Made by a program: the position numbers and the translations under genes | Shown: in pieces, positions 30,753-41,196 of the stretch | Layout: every line of letters begins with the position of its first letter | Position numbering within the stretch: position 1 is the first letter of the stretch | DNA from: Bacteroidales bacterium | GTDB taxonomy: Bacteria > Bacteroidota > Bacteroidia > Bacteroidales > UBA12077 | Reading direction: 5' to 3' | Assembly (NCBI GenBank): GCA_018334675.1 | Contig: JAGXLL010000002.1 | Location: 62,001 to 126,000 of the forward strand | Length of the DNA stretch: 64,000 bases | The notes under the pieces: model-generated | Databases searched by the model: none | What the model was told of the DNA's origin: nothing | What the model saw: the letters and a program-made list of their open reading frames with translations, nothing else

Positions 30753-31655
30753 CCGCTGCCCATCCATATAGACGACCAGACAGCACAAAACGATCAACAC
30801 CCCGCTTATCACCACGGTGGAGGGCTCTATCCCCAATGAATCGTAGCGGGATGAATGGAGCGAAGCGTCCTCCTGACTCACATAATAGTATATCACCGCA
30901 CTGGCATTATTGATGAAATGCCCGAGGATGGGCAACCAGACAGAGCCGCTCCACAGAAACAAATACCCAAACAACACCCCCAAAAACATACGTGGTATCA
31001 GACCATAAAACTGTACATGCATGGCGCTGAACAGAAAAGCAGCAATCAAAATGCCCAGGTGGGCATTGCGGGTCCATTGGGTAAGCACCTTCTGGATAAT
31101 ACCCCGGAAAATAAGTTCCTCTCCAACAGACGGCAGTAAGGCTACCATGAAAAGATTCAATGCCAGCATGGAAAGTGTATCGGCCTGGAGAAACTTGCCG
31201 GTGATCTGCCGGGCACTTTCCTCCCGGTTCATCAACCATCTTTCCATGGACCCGAATATCTCAGGCAGCTGGATCTCCTGGTTCAACTCGGTCAGGAAGT
31301 TGATAAAGGGAACCGCCATCCAGATCAGCACGATCACGGCTACCCATGACCAGCTCCCAGGTCTTTTGTCAAATCCCAGGTACTGTAGCGGCCGGTCCGA
31401 GAAGTAACGAACCGCCAGAAATGGTGGCAAAACAAAAAGACCTATGGTTTGTATAATCTGAAAATATTTGATGATGGCAGTATGCTCAGCGGTAATCTCA
31501 CCGGAGAGAATGTTGGAAAGTTCTGCGAACGACAGTCCAAAAAGTGGAATGGCCAGGAGATAGCTCAGTATAAACAAAACAAAAAAACTGGTGACCATAA
31601 TAAAAACAAGGGTCAGCAGTTTTGTGAAAGGATGGCGAAAGAAATCCGGATGCAT
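30741..31655 (-). CDS. CPBP family intramembrane glutamic endopeptidase
   Basis: SVGEELIFRGIIQKVLTQWTRN; FLFSAMHVQFYGLIPRMFLGVLFGYLFLWSGS. Confidence 0.9.
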   Translation of the reverse strand: MHPDFFRHPFTKLLTLVFIMVTSFFVLFILSYLLAIPLFGLSFAELSNILSGEITAEHTAIIKYFQIIQTIGLFVLPPFLAVRYFSDRPLQYLGFDKRPGSWSWVAVIVLIWMAVPFINFLTELNQEIQLPEIFGSMERWLMNREESARQITGKFLQADTLSMLALNLFMVALLPSVGEELIFRGIIQKVLTQWTRNAHLGILIAAFLFSAMHVQFYGLIPRMFLGVLFGYLFLWSGSVWLPILGHFINNASAVIYYYVSQEDASLHSSRYDSLGIEPSTVVISGVLIVLCCLVVYMDGQRLKE

Positions 31656-31685
31656 GTTGAGATGAATTAAAACTTCCTATTTTTG
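31656..31685 (+). promoter_or_regulatory. Candidate Bacteroidota promoter for dusB (GTTG-N18-TATTTTTG)
   Basis: GTTG 31656-31659 and TATTTTTG 31678-31685. Confidence 0.5.
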
Positions 31686-31711
31686 CAGGATAAAAATAAT
31701 CAAATAAAGCA

Positions 31712-32734
31712 TTGATGAAAATAGGCCCCATAGTATTACCCGACCAACCGCTGTTTCTTGCTCCGATGGAGGATGTCACCGATCAGCCTTTCCGCCATAT
31801 ATGCAAGGAATACGGAAGTGATGTGATGATCTCTGAATTCATTGCTTCGGAGGGTTTGATCCGGGACTGTGAAAAAAGCATGAAAAAGATGCAGATTGAC
31901 GGTTTAGAGCGACCTTTCGGGGTTCAGCTCTATGGCACCCGCATTGAAGCCATGGTAGAGGCCACCAAAATGGCGGAGGCCGCCAGGCCTGACTTCATAG
32001 ACCTGAACTTTGGTTGTCCGGCAAAAAAGATCGCCCATAAAGGTGCCGGGGCGGGTATGCTTCAAAACATACCCCGGATGATCGAGATGACCCGGGCAGT
32101 GGTAGAAGCCACCAACCTGCCGGTAACCGTTAAGACCCGCCTGGGATGGGACCACCAAAGCATCCGCATTGTTGAGATAGCGCAAAAACTGCAGGATGCT
32201 GGTATCCAGGCACTCACCATTCACGGACGCACCAAAGCCCAAATGTATCAGGGTCGGGCAGACTGGGAAAAAATTGCCGAGGTAAAACATCACCCGGACA
32301 TCAGCATTCCTGTTGTTGGCAATGGAGACATCACCCGGCCGGAGGATGCAGGAAAAGCCTTCGACGACTACGGAGTCGACGGCATCATGATCGGCCGTGC
32401 CACGGTAGGCAAGCCCTGGCTCTTCAAGGCCATACGCACCTACCTGGATGAAGGAGTTCTCATGGAGGAACCCCGGGTCTGGGAAAAGGTTGAGGTAGCA
32501 AAAAAACACCTGGAAAAATCAATCGAATGGAAGGGCACACCAAGAGGCATATACGAGATGAGAAGGCACCTGTCTAACTATTTTAAGGGCCTGCCCCATT
32601 TCAAGCACCTGCGTACCAGGCTGGTCACTTCACTCGACCCCAACGAACTCTTCGATACCCTGGATTACATCGGTGAAAAATATGCCGATTTCGATGCTTC
32701 GAAGCTGAAGAGCGATTCGTTCTTTCATTATTGA
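31712..32734 (+). CDS. dusB: tRNA-dihydrouridine synthase (DusB type)
   Basis: APMEDVTDQPFRHICKEYG; DLNFGCPAKKI; TVKTRLGWD; IHGRTKAQMYQG. Confidence 0.92.
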   Translation: MMKIGPIVLPDQPLFLAPMEDVTDQPFRHICKEYGSDVMISEFIASEGLIRDCEKSMKKMQIDGLERPFGVQLYGTRIEAMVEATKMAEAARPDFIDLNFGCPAKKIAHKGAGAGMLQNIPRMIEMTRAVVEATNLPVTVKTRLGWDHQSIRIVEIAQKLQDAGIQALTIHGRTKAQMYQGRADWEKIAEVKHHPDISIPVVGNGDITRPEDAGKAFDDYGVDGIMIGRATVGKPWLFKAIRTYLDEGVLMEEPRVWEKVEVAKKHLEKSIEWKGTPRGIYEMRRHLSNYFKGLPHFKHLRTRLVTSLDPNELFDTLDYIGEKYADFDASKLKSDSFFHY

Positions 32735-32836
32735 GGCTGAGGAAGAAGAATGATCGGGTGATATAGTAAAAAATGCGATAATGCGTGAATAACTGAATGA
32801 TTGAATGATTGAATCAACAGCAAAAAAAACGTCACA

Positions 32837-33901
32837 TTAACCATTCAACTTCTTAACATTCAACCCTTCGGGCTGGCCGGCTGATCTTTGGATAAGGAGG
32901 CGGGCGGTATGGGCCGGGTCATCCAGGTAGACGGGAAAAGGATGGATCTTGGCGGGATCCCGTTTGCTTAATCCGTGCAGATAGGCTTTGTCGTAGTAAT
33001 CGAGGGTAAGCTCCACAGCGGTATAAAAATCTTCATGATCCACGGCTTCCATAGCCTTTTGGGTCTTCAGGCCTCCCAGCCTTTTGCTTATCTTTTGGAT
33101 GTTCTCCTGGATCTGTTGTTTGTCAAAACCCGTATATTCCTTCACCAGTCTTTCCACCCGCATATGCTTGCTCATCTCCAGCTTAAAAACCGGGGCTGCA
33201 CGCATGGAATGAAACAATTCGTCAGGAATGCCGTTTTTACCGATCATCTTACTCTCATCCTCGATCCAGACCGGACGATTCAAATCCAAACGCATCCATT
33301 GGTCAAAGACCTGGTTTTCAAATTGTTCGCCGGCAGGTTGCTCCTGGTGACCCATAGCACCAAAGGCCGAGCCCTTGTGATGAGCCAGGCCCTCCAGGTC
33401 CAGCACCTGCTCACCCTGATCCGCAAGAGCCTTCAGGATATCGGTTTTTCCGCTGCCGGTATAACCACCCAGGATGATCAGAGGGACGGGGTTTTTGAGT
33501 TGTTCACGCCCATATCTGCGGTACTGCTTATAGCCACCCTGCAACACGTAATTGGTGATGCCCAGCTTATCAAACAACCATGCCATGCTCTCGCTTCTCA
33601 TGCCGCCCCTCCAGCAATGCAAAATCAATTCCCTTTGGCTGCCGGCTTTTTCACGGGCCTGCTCAGCCAGTTTCTCCATCCTGGGCCCTGCGATTCGCAG
33701 GCCCTCCATCACTGCTTCCTGCCGACCGGCATGGTGGTAGGCAATGCCCACCCGGGCGCGCTGATCGTCATCAAACAACGGGATATTGTGGGCTCCGGGA
33801 ATATGACCTTTTTGGAACTCTCCGGGTGAGCGTACATCAACAAGGGGGATGCGGTCTCTCTTCCGGAAGAATTCCTCGATGTCAATCCTTCTCATAAGCA
33901 A
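32837..33901 (-). CDS. mnmH: tRNA 2-selenouridine synthase
   Basis: LVDVRSPGEFQKGHIPGAHNIPLFDD; LHCWRGGMRSESMAWLF; GGYTGSGKTDIL. Confidence 0.92.
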   Translation of the reverse strand: MLMRRIDIEEFFRKRDRIPLVDVRSPGEFQKGHIPGAHNIPLFDDDQRARVGIAYHHAGRQEAVMEGLRIAGPRMEKLAEQAREKAGSQRELILHCWRGGMRSESMAWLFDKLGITNYVLQGGYKQYRRYGREQLKNPVPLIILGGYTGSGKTDILKALADQGEQVLDLEGLAHHKGSAFGAMGHQEQPAGEQFENQVFDQWMRLDLNRPVWIEDESKMIGKNGIPDELFHSMRAAPVFKLEMSKHMRVERLVKEYTGFDKQQIQENIQKISKRLGGLKTQKAMEAVDHEDFYTAVELTLDYYDKAYLHGLSKRDPAKIHPFPVYLDDPAHTARLLIQRSAGQPEGLNVKKLNG

Positions 33902-33941
33902 AAACCTGTTTTTCAGCCCGTTTCATCCGAAGCATACCGTT

Positions 33942-35876
33942 TCATCCGGCATTGGAGAATACCTGAGGTTTAACAGCGGCGCGTATTGCCCGGGCAATTC
34001 CTTCGGCATCAAAGCCGCATAGCTTCTGAAGTTCCTCGGGCTTGCCATGTTCGATGAAACGGTCGGGGATACCCAGCTTCCTGATCCGGGCCTGATATTG
34101 ATGCCCGGCCATGAACTCCATCACAGCCGAACCCATACCCCCGAGAATGGTACCATCCTCCACGGTGATGATGTGATTGAATTTTTTGCCCACTTCGTGA
34201 AGCAGTTCTTCATCCAGGGGTTTGAGAAAACGCATATCATAGTGGGCAATGCTGATGTTTTGTGCCTCCAGTTCCTGAATGGCCTGCTTAGCAGAGTTTC
34301 CGGTGTGGCCGAGGGTCAGGATGGCCACATCATCCCCCGCCTGCAATTTTCTTCCTTTACCTATGGGTATCTCCTGCATGGGCTGGCGCCAGTCGATGGT
34401 CACACCCCTCCCACGCGGATAACGGATCGAGAAGGGTCCCTTATTGGGCAGCTGGGCGGTAAACATCATGTTGCGCATCTCCACCTCGTCCATGGGGGCC
34501 GCCACGGTCATATTGGGTACCGATCGCATGAACGACAGATCCAGAGCTCCGTGATGGGTGGCTCCGTCAGCTCCCACCAGTCCACCCCGGTCCAGGCAAA
34601 ACACCACGTTCAGGTTCTGCAGGGCCACATCGTGCACCAGCTGATCATAGGCCCGTTGCATGAAAGTGGAGTATATATTGCAGAAAGGCACCATCCCGTC
34701 AATGGCCAGCCCGGCAGAAAAAGTCACCGCATGCTGCTCGGCGATGCCCACATCAAAAGCCCGGTGGGGATACTTCTGCATCATGATGTTCATGGATGAG
34801 CCGGTGGGCATGGCCGGGGTAATACCTGCCACCCGTTCATTCCTGTCGGCCAGCTCCACCAGGGTATGGCCAAAAACATCCTGGTAACGCGGCGGCTCGG
34901 GTTGATCCGAACCTGCCTTATGCAGCTGGCCCGTCTCCTTGTCGAAAGTGCCGGGGGCCCTGTGCCAGGTAGTCTGATCATTTTCAGCTTGCTTGAAGCC
35001 CTTGCCTTTCTTGGTGATGCAATGGAGAAGCTTGGGACCCTCGATGTGCTTCAAATCGGAAAGCACCTTGGTGAGGTAGACCACATCATGCCCGTCAACC
35101 GGACCAAAATATCTGAAATTAAGCGCTTCGAAAAAGTTGCTTTGCTGAAAAACAGCCGTCTTGATGGCACTCTCCAGCTGGGAGGCAAGCCGCTGGTAAT
35201 TGGGCCCCAGCTTGCTGATCTTTCCCAGCACATTCCATACTTCATTCTTAAGCTTATTGTATGTCCTGGAGGTGGTGATGTCCAGCAAATATTCCTTCAA
35301 CGCCCCCACATTGGGGTCAATGGCCATATTGTTGTCGTTGAGGATCACCAGCAGATTGGAACGCTCCACGCCGGTATTGTTCAAACCCTCAAAAGCCAGG
35401 CCCCCGGTAAGCGAACCATCACCAATGACGGCCACAATGTTGCGGTCGGTTAAACCCTGCAACTCGGTGGACTTGGCCAGTCCCAGGGCAGCGGATATAG
35501 AGGTGGAGGCATGACCCACTCCAAAGGCATCGTATTTGCTTTCTGCCGGATTCGGAAAGCCACTGATGCCATGAAGCTTGCGATTGGAGTAAAAAAGCTC
35601 TTTCCGCCCGGTCAGGATCTTATGTCCATAAGCCTGATGACCTACATCCCATACGATCTTGTCATAGGGGGTGTTATAAACATAGTGTAAGGCCACCGTC
35701 AGTTCAACCACACCCAGGCTCGCTCCCAAATGACCCGGATTGACCGAAGCCTCATCAATAATGAACTTTCTCAGTTCCCTGCTCAGCGAAATCAAATCCA
35801 ATTCCCTTAATTGTTTAAGATCCGCGGGGAACTCTATTCGACTTAAGATAGAATCGTTCGATGACATCATCTCCAA
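33942..35876 (-). CDS. dxs: 1-deoxy-D-xylulose-5-phosphate synthase
   Basis: 644 aa; [60 protein letters not shown]. Confidence 0.96.
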   Translation of the reverse strand: MEMMSSNDSILSRIEFPADLKQLRELDLISLSRELRKFIIDEASVNPGHLGASLGVVELTVALHYVYNTPYDKIVWDVGHQAYGHKILTGRKELFYSNRKLHGISGFPNPAESKYDAFGVGHASTSISAALGLAKSTELQGLTDRNIVAVIGDGSLTGGLAFEGLNNTGVERSNLLVILNDNNMAIDPNVGALKEYLLDITTSRTYNKLKNEVWNVLGKISKLGPNYQRLASQLESAIKTAVFQQSNFFEALNFRYFGPVDGHDVVYLTKVLSDLKHIEGPKLLHCITKKGKGFKQAENDQTTWHRAPGTFDKETGQLHKAGSDQPEPPRYQDVFGHTLVELADRNERVAGITPAMPTGSSMNIMMQKYPHRAFDVGIAEQHAVTFSAGLAIDGMVPFCNIYSTFMQRAYDQLVHDVALQNLNVVFCLDRGGLVGADGATHHGALDLSFMRSVPNMTVAAPMDEVEMRNMMFTAQLPNKGPFSIRYPRGRGVTIDWRQPMQEIPIGKGRKLQAGDDVAILTLGHTGNSAKQAIQELEAQNISIAHYDMRFLKPLDEELLHEVGKKFNHIITVEDGTILGGMGSAVMEFMAGHQYQARIRKLGIPDRFIEHGKPEELQKLCGFDAEGIARAIRAAVKPQVFSNAG

Positions 35877-36022
35877 ATTCGCTTAAAAATATTCTATTCA
35901 AAATTAAGAATTATTTTAATTCCATGGGCAATCCTATGGGTCAATTACATATTTATTATCTTTGTTCGGGTCGGAAAGGCTATCCCTTACCAAACAAAAA
36001 CGATCATTTAATTCCATTTCAT

Positions 36023-37018
36023 ATGAAGATACAGTATTTATTCATCATCTTGATCCTCATCACTTCCTGCGTCCCCCAAAAGGAATTTAAAAAGATGCGC
36101 GACCAGAAGGAAGCCTGCCTGGAGGAGCAGGATTCCCTGAAACAAAGCAATCGGAGGCTGAAGGTAAAAAATAAAGAGCTGCAATCCAGAAATCGGGTGC
36201 TTTCGGACAAAGCCGACCGGCTGATCAAAGACAGCATGAGCCGGGCCAGACGCCTGATCTCCTACCGCAAGGAAAAGGAGCGGTTGCAGGACAAATACGA
36301 ATCGCTGAAAGCTACCCAGGAGAAACTGCTGAAAGGAACTACCCAGGAAACCAGGGAGTTGCTCAGAGAAATCCAGAGCACCCAGGAGAAGCTGCAAAAC
36401 AAAGAAGACCGGTTACAGGAACTGGAAAAGAATCTCAACACGGAAAGGGAGCAACTCAAAGATCTTCGTAACCAGCTGGAAAGCAAACAGAAAAGACTGG
36501 TGGAACTGGAGCGGATCCTGCATCAAAAGGACTCCCTGGTAGAGGTGCTTAAGCAGAAAGTGAGCGATGCACTCTATGGTTTCAGGAGCGAGGGACTGGA
36601 TGTAAAGATCAAAAACGGCAAGGTATATGTTTCGATGGAGGAAAAGCTGCTCTTCCCTTCGGGCAGCACACAAATCGACCCCAGGGGAAAGGAAGCCCTG
36701 AAGAAGCTGGCCAATGTCCTGGAAAAAAACCGCGACATCAATATCATGGTTGAAGGTCACACCGATGATGTGCCGGTAATATCAAGCCAAGCCATCCGGG
36801 ACAACTGGGACCTGAGTGTGAAAAGAGCTACCGCCGTGATCCGGATCCTGATGAACAACTCAAATATCAAGGGAGAAAGGATCATCGCCGCCGGCCGAAG
36901 CAAATATATGCCCATTGAGCCCAACGACACCGAAGCAGCACGAAGAAAAAACCGAAGGACAGAGATCATCCTGACGCCAAAATTTGATGAGCTGCTGCAG
37001 ATCCTTAATATGGAATGA
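36023..37018 (+). CDS. OmpA family lipoprotein with long coiled coil
   Basis: Start chosen at MKIQYLFIILILITSC; OmpA peptidoglycan-binding NIMVEGHTDDVPV..NWDLSVKRATAVIRIL..; -7 TATCTTTG at 35957-35964. Confidence 0.88.
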   Translation: MKIQYLFIILILITSCVPQKEFKKMRDQKEACLEEQDSLKQSNRRLKVKNKELQSRNRVLSDKADRLIKDSMSRARRLISYRKEKERLQDKYESLKATQEKLLKGTTQETRELLREIQSTQEKLQNKEDRLQELEKNLNTEREQLKDLRNQLESKQKRLVELERILHQKDSLVEVLKQKVSDALYGFRSEGLDVKIKNGKVYVSMEEKLLFPSGSTQIDPRGKEALKKLANVLEKNRDINIMVEGHTDDVPVISSQAIRDNWDLSVKRATAVIRILMNNSNIKGERIIAAGRSKYMPIEPNDTEAARRKNRRTEIILTPKFDELLQILNME

Positions 37019-37130
37019 CCATCGGGGTTGACACAGGTGCCATGCCAGCCCGAAAAAACCCAAACCGTTTCAGTGCCGGAAACATAAACCCCCAAGCCCC
37101 GGTGGTAAGAACGCCGGGGCTTTGTATTGC

Positions 37131-38213
37131 TCAAAATTGATAGTTGAGCAATACATTAAAGTTGTGGGCTGTTTCGGCATGGGCCTTTAGGGTGACACCC
37201 CCATGCAGATGCCCGGTCAGTTGATAGGTTAGTGTATAACGCTGAAAAAAATGCCGGTTATAATAAGGAGCATACAGGTAGGTACCCCAATACTGGGAAA
37301 AAACAAACTTACCGAAGGTCAGGTCGTGGCCGGCCAGAAAAGAAATCTGCTGGTGCTCCTGCTCACCCCCTGACGCTTCCAGTATCTCACCGTCCCACAG
37401 ATATTCAACCCCCAGGCTCAACGCATTGAGCCGGGAGACGCTTTTTCTGGCTCTGCCTATCACCCCAAACCCAAAGGTCCGCTTCCCGACCTCATCCTGG
37501 TCTACCACCACCTTCTTCATGGTTGCAAAAACCCCCAGAGAAGGTACGATACTCCGATCCTTCAAAGGTATGGGCTCACGGGTTCTCATCTGGACCGGAT
37601 CCAGCATATAATCCATACCCACCCCAAAAGTGGGAAAATTCATACCCTTATTGGGTTCATCAATACCCCCGTTTGAGATGTGGTTATATTTGCCGAAAAT
37701 ATTCACATACCACTGATCATTTAACCGGTAATGGATCATCAGATCCAGATGGATGATGAAACTTAAATGGTTGCTGAAAAAAAGATTCTCCGGATTGTCT
37801 TGCCGGTCATAAACCTTGCTCAGATAACTCGGACCAACGCCCATTCTTAGAGATGTCAACAGATCTCCACGGTAGTTGAGCCAGGGCTCGGCAAACATGA
37901 TCACACTGGTGGAGCTGCCCAGTGTCGCCGGGTTATTAAAATCGACATGCAGCACGGAAAATCCCGCTTTTGAGTAACAGTTGCACCGACGCCAATCTTT
38001 ATCCTTCGACAACACCCAGCCATAATCCACTTCCAGCCCATATGGTCTGGACTGGCTTATATCCCTTATCTTATTGCTGTGAGGTATAATGAAACCATAC
38101 TGAGGCTTGAACCCCCAAAAAACCGTATTCTGTTTGGCATCCTGGGCCTTCAGGGAGCCAATGGATAAGGCGAGGGCAAAAAACAACAACAACCGCATGG
38201 GCAACCAATTCAT
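37131..38213 (-). CDS. Acyloxyacyl hydrolase / lipid A deacylase (PagL-like)
   Basis: 360 aa; signal peptide; HISNGGIDEPNKGMNFPTFGVGMDY motif. Confidence 0.75.
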   Translation of the reverse strand: MNWLPMRLLLFFALALSIGSLKAQDAKQNTVFWGFKPQYGFIIPHSNKIRDISQSRPYGLEVDYGWVLSKDKDWRRCNCYSKAGFSVLHVDFNNPATLGSSTSVIMFAEPWLNYRGDLLTSLRMGVGPSYLSKVYDRQDNPENLFFSNHLSFIIHLDLMIHYRLNDQWYVNIFGKYNHISNGGIDEPNKGMNFPTFGVGMDYMLDPVQMRTREPIPLKDRSIVPSLGVFATMKKVVVDQDEVGKRTFGFGVIGRARKSVSRLNALSLGVEYLWDGEILEASGGEQEHQQISFLAGHDLTFGKFVFSQYWGTYLYAPYYNRHFFQRYTLTYQLTGHLHGGVTLKAHAETAHNFNVLLNYQF

Positions 38214-38216
38214 CGT

Positions 38217-39371
38217 TTACCGGAGTCTCTTGCCTATATCATCAGGCAAAGATTCCTGATGGATCATGATGGAGGTGGTCTTCAACCTGAAATAGGGTAC
38301 CGATACATAGAGGTAACCCCCGTAAGGATTGAGCGTTCCGTGGGAATTCTTCACGATAAAATACAGGGCACCTTCTTCATCTTCCGCCATACCGGTGATG
38401 TGCATCAGATGATCATCGGTGGTGGAATAATTATCAAAATCCCTTTGGCGCATCTCCGCAGAAACAGCTCCTTCCATTGTCTTGCGTCTATCCCGGGGAA
38501 GGAGGGCCATGCCGCTTCGGGAATCGAACCCCGGATTGCTCACATCAGCAGCCCAGGCAACCGTGTAACCCTCCTCGAGCGATTGCTTCACGATGCGTAC
38601 CAGCTCATCCAGCGGGACATTGTAGATCTGCTCCATCGACCAGTTATCCGGAGATTCAAAAACATACCAGCTGAAATAATCATGGTTCATGAAGGATGTT
38701 GCAGGCATATAATCGGAGGGTGCCAGGCCCAGATCCCGGACAAAAGAGGTGGGATCATAACTTTCCCCTTCATAGGAAAACCGCCGGGGGGTATCTCCCA
38801 GATAAGCATCCAGTATGCCCCGAAAACCTTCCTGCCATGAGGAAGAAAGAGTTCCATTGGGGTTGTCTGTCACCTTTTGCATATAGCCCTTCAGTACCGC
38901 ATCCATTTCCCCGTGCCGGTGAATGCCTTCATATCGCTGCCGGCCGGGATAAACATCCTGTGGTACCAGCCCGTCATCCTGCATCACCTGTATGACATCC
39001 CAGGCCTGGGCTCCCGGTCCGAAATTCAGATGCCCGTGGAAACGTACATAAAGTTCTGCCCGGTCGATGTATGAGTTCCTTACCACAAACATCTCCGAGA
39101 GATCATGTTCTCCCTGGTCCATCCTCAGCAGTTCCGACTCCAGGAAGGATAGGGTGGCAAAACTCCAGCAGGTGCCGGTATGGCCCTGGTCTTTTACCGG
39201 CGTGGCAGGTAACCTGACAATCTCCTTAAAAGATCGGGTATCCTGCGCAAAGGACGTCAGAGAAAAAGCCGCTAGTATAACAGGGATCAGCGTCGGTCGT
39301 AAAATGCGGGTGTATCGGTTCATAAAGGAAAATTTTTGCCCAATAAACGAAGGTTCCTTAATAGCAAACAT
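38217..39371 (-). CDS. C1 family cysteine peptidase (bleomycin hydrolase/aminopeptidase C-like), secreted
   Basis: PVKDQGHTGTCWSFATLSFLESELLR; DDHLMHITGMAEDEEG; FIVKNSHG. Confidence 0.9.
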   Translation of the reverse strand: MFAIKEPSFIGQKFSFMNRYTRILRPTLIPVILAAFSLTSFAQDTRSFKEIVRLPATPVKDQGHTGTCWSFATLSFLESELLRMDQGEHDLSEMFVVRNSYIDRAELYVRFHGHLNFGPGAQAWDVIQVMQDDGLVPQDVYPGRQRYEGIHRHGEMDAVLKGYMQKVTDNPNGTLSSSWQEGFRGILDAYLGDTPRRFSYEGESYDPTSFVRDLGLAPSDYMPATSFMNHDYFSWYVFESPDNWSMEQIYNVPLDELVRIVKQSLEEGYTVAWAADVSNPGFDSRSGMALLPRDRRKTMEGAVSAEMRQRDFDNYSTTDDHLMHITGMAEDEEGALYFIVKNSHGTLNPYGGYLYVSVPYFRLKTTSIMIHQESLPDDIGKRLR

Positions 39372-39464
39372 ATAAAATAATCCGTTTAACTAAATAAATG
39401 TATTTTAATTTAATACGATTTTTTGTTATCTTTGATAGGTAACTAATCCCAAATAACATACGTT

Positions 39465-40661
39465 ATGCTTGATGATTATATAAAGGAACTGATTGCTAGC
39501 AACAATCGGGTCATCATTCCCAATTTCGGCGCCTTTCTTTTGAGGGCCACCTCCAAGAACAAAAACAAAAAAGAGCTTTCCGAAAAGATTGAAGATATAT
39601 ACTTCAGCCCCTTCTTAAAATTCAACGATGAACTGTTGGTCAACCACATCGTACAGAAGGAAGGGGATGATCAGTCCGGTGCCATGGACAAGATCAACCA
39701 GTACATCAAGACCATTGAGCAGCAGGTGAAAGAGGAAGGATCCTATACCATTGAGAAACTGGGTGACTTCTACATGGACGATCAGGGTAAGGTCCAGTTC
39801 AAGGTCCATGGCAATGCCCGCCGGGAAACACCTGCCGGCAAAAAGGAACCCGGGGAAAGTGAGGAGTCCCCTTCCGCCAAAACCATCAACGAGAAGGCTG
39901 CCGAAGGCAAAAAGACCTCTTCCGGGGATCAGGGTGAAAAGAAAGAACCTGCCGGAAAGCCTGAACCCGCAACTCCCAAGGCTGACTCAGCCAAAAGCGG
40001 GAAATCCACGACTCAGCCCGGTACAGGCGCGTCCAAAGGCAAAAAATCCCATACCCCACCCCCGCCACCAAAGGACAAAAGCAAAAAGACAAAAGAGAGA
40101 TCGGATTCTGGAACCAACCGGGGACTGATCCTGTCGGTTGCCATTGGGGTGCCCATTGCCGTGATCTTCATCTGGGCAATGCTGAATTTCGATACGGTTC
40201 AGGACCTCTTCAGGAAAGACAGCCAGCAGATCGACACTCCCCAGCAAACCGAGGCCCCTTCTGAGAACAGTTCTATGGACAAGGCCGGGAGCGAATCACC
40301 ATCCGAGACCCAATCCGAAACCTCTACGGGCAGCTCCAAGCGTTCCTCCGGGGAACCTTCGGAAAGCCCGAAGGCCGCTGACCGGCAGTCGGGTTCGCAG
40401 CAGCAAACAGCCGGACAGCAGCAAACCCTCACCGCTGGCAAGAAATATTATCTGGTTGCCGGCAGCTTTCAGAAAAAGGAAAACGCGGTGAATTTCCGTG
40501 AGAAGCTGATGGATCAGGGCTATAATGCTGAAATGGTAGGAGAAAGGAATGGCATGCATGCGGTCAGCTACGCCTCTTTCCAAAACAAGAGCAAAGCACA
40601 GAGTGAACTACGCCGGCTTCGTGAAGAAGAGGGACTCACGGCCTGGCTGCTTTACCATTAG
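39465..40661 (+). CDS. HU-like (CCDC81-type) plus SPOR domain protein
   Basis: N-term MLDDYIKELIASNNRVIIPNFGAFL; TM; C-term SPOR KKYYLVAGSFQKKENAVNFREKLMDQGYNAEMV; -7 TATCTTTG at 39427-39434. Confidence 0.85.
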   Translation: MLDDYIKELIASNNRVIIPNFGAFLLRATSKNKNKKELSEKIEDIYFSPFLKFNDELLVNHIVQKEGDDQSGAMDKINQYIKTIEQQVKEEGSYTIEKLGDFYMDDQGKVQFKVHGNARRETPAGKKEPGESEESPSAKTINEKAAEGKKTSSGDQGEKKEPAGKPEPATPKADSAKSGKSTTQPGTGASKGKKSHTPPPPPKDKSKKTKERSDSGTNRGLILSVAIGVPIAVIFIWAMLNFDTVQDLFRKDSQQIDTPQQTEAPSENSSMDKAGSESPSETQSETSTGSSKRSSGEPSESPKAADRQSGSQQQTAGQQQTLTAGKKYYLVAGSFQKKENAVNFREKLMDQGYNAEMVGERNGMHAVSYASFQNKSKAQSELRRLREEEGLTAWLLYH

Positions 40662-41164
40662 CCGCCACGGATCATCCCTCGTAGCAGTTCACGCGAAAGC
40701 TTGTCCACTTCCCGGTTATAATCGGTTATCTCACTTCTGCCCGCTTTGCTGTGGCTGGCAACGCGCGTGAAGACCACCGGAAGCCGATCCATCAACTCAA
40801 ATAACTTGCGGATCCTGTCCCGGTTCTGAACAGGCTTGCCTTTTTGGGTCAGATAACCAGCGGCCTCCAGGCGCGCTCTTCGATCCGGCAAATCAACAAC
40901 ATACTGGCTGTCGCTGTATACCTCCACCTGGCAAACATTTTTCTCGTGCGTTTGTATATAAAGCAAACCCTCAATTACTGCCTGAAGCTCCATGGCATGA
41001 TGTGTTACCGACCAGGCCGTTCCACTAAGCATACGTTTACCACCCGCGCTTATCACGCAGGCAGCCCAGGCCCCTGCTCCATATTGGGAGTTGGCACTCC
41101 CATCTGTAAATAAGCGTAACCGATGCAACAAGATTGAATAAATATTTCTTATTTTTAGTTGCAA
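40658..41164 (-). CDS. Ribonuclease HI family protein
   Basis: LFTDGSANSQYGAGAWA; AMELQAVIEGL; VYSDSQYVV; YNREVDKLSRE. Confidence 0.85.
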   Translation of the reverse strand: MQLKIRNIYSILLHRLRLFTDGSANSQYGAGAWAACVISAGGKRMLSGTAWSVTHHAMELQAVIEGLLYIQTHEKNVCQVEVYSDSQYVVDLPDRRARLEAAGYLTQKGKPVQNRDRIRKLFELMDRLPVVFTRVASHSKAGRSEITDYNREVDKLSRELLRGMIRGG

Positions 41165-41196
41165 ATAAAAAGAAATTTAGTCAATAATCAGGCATC

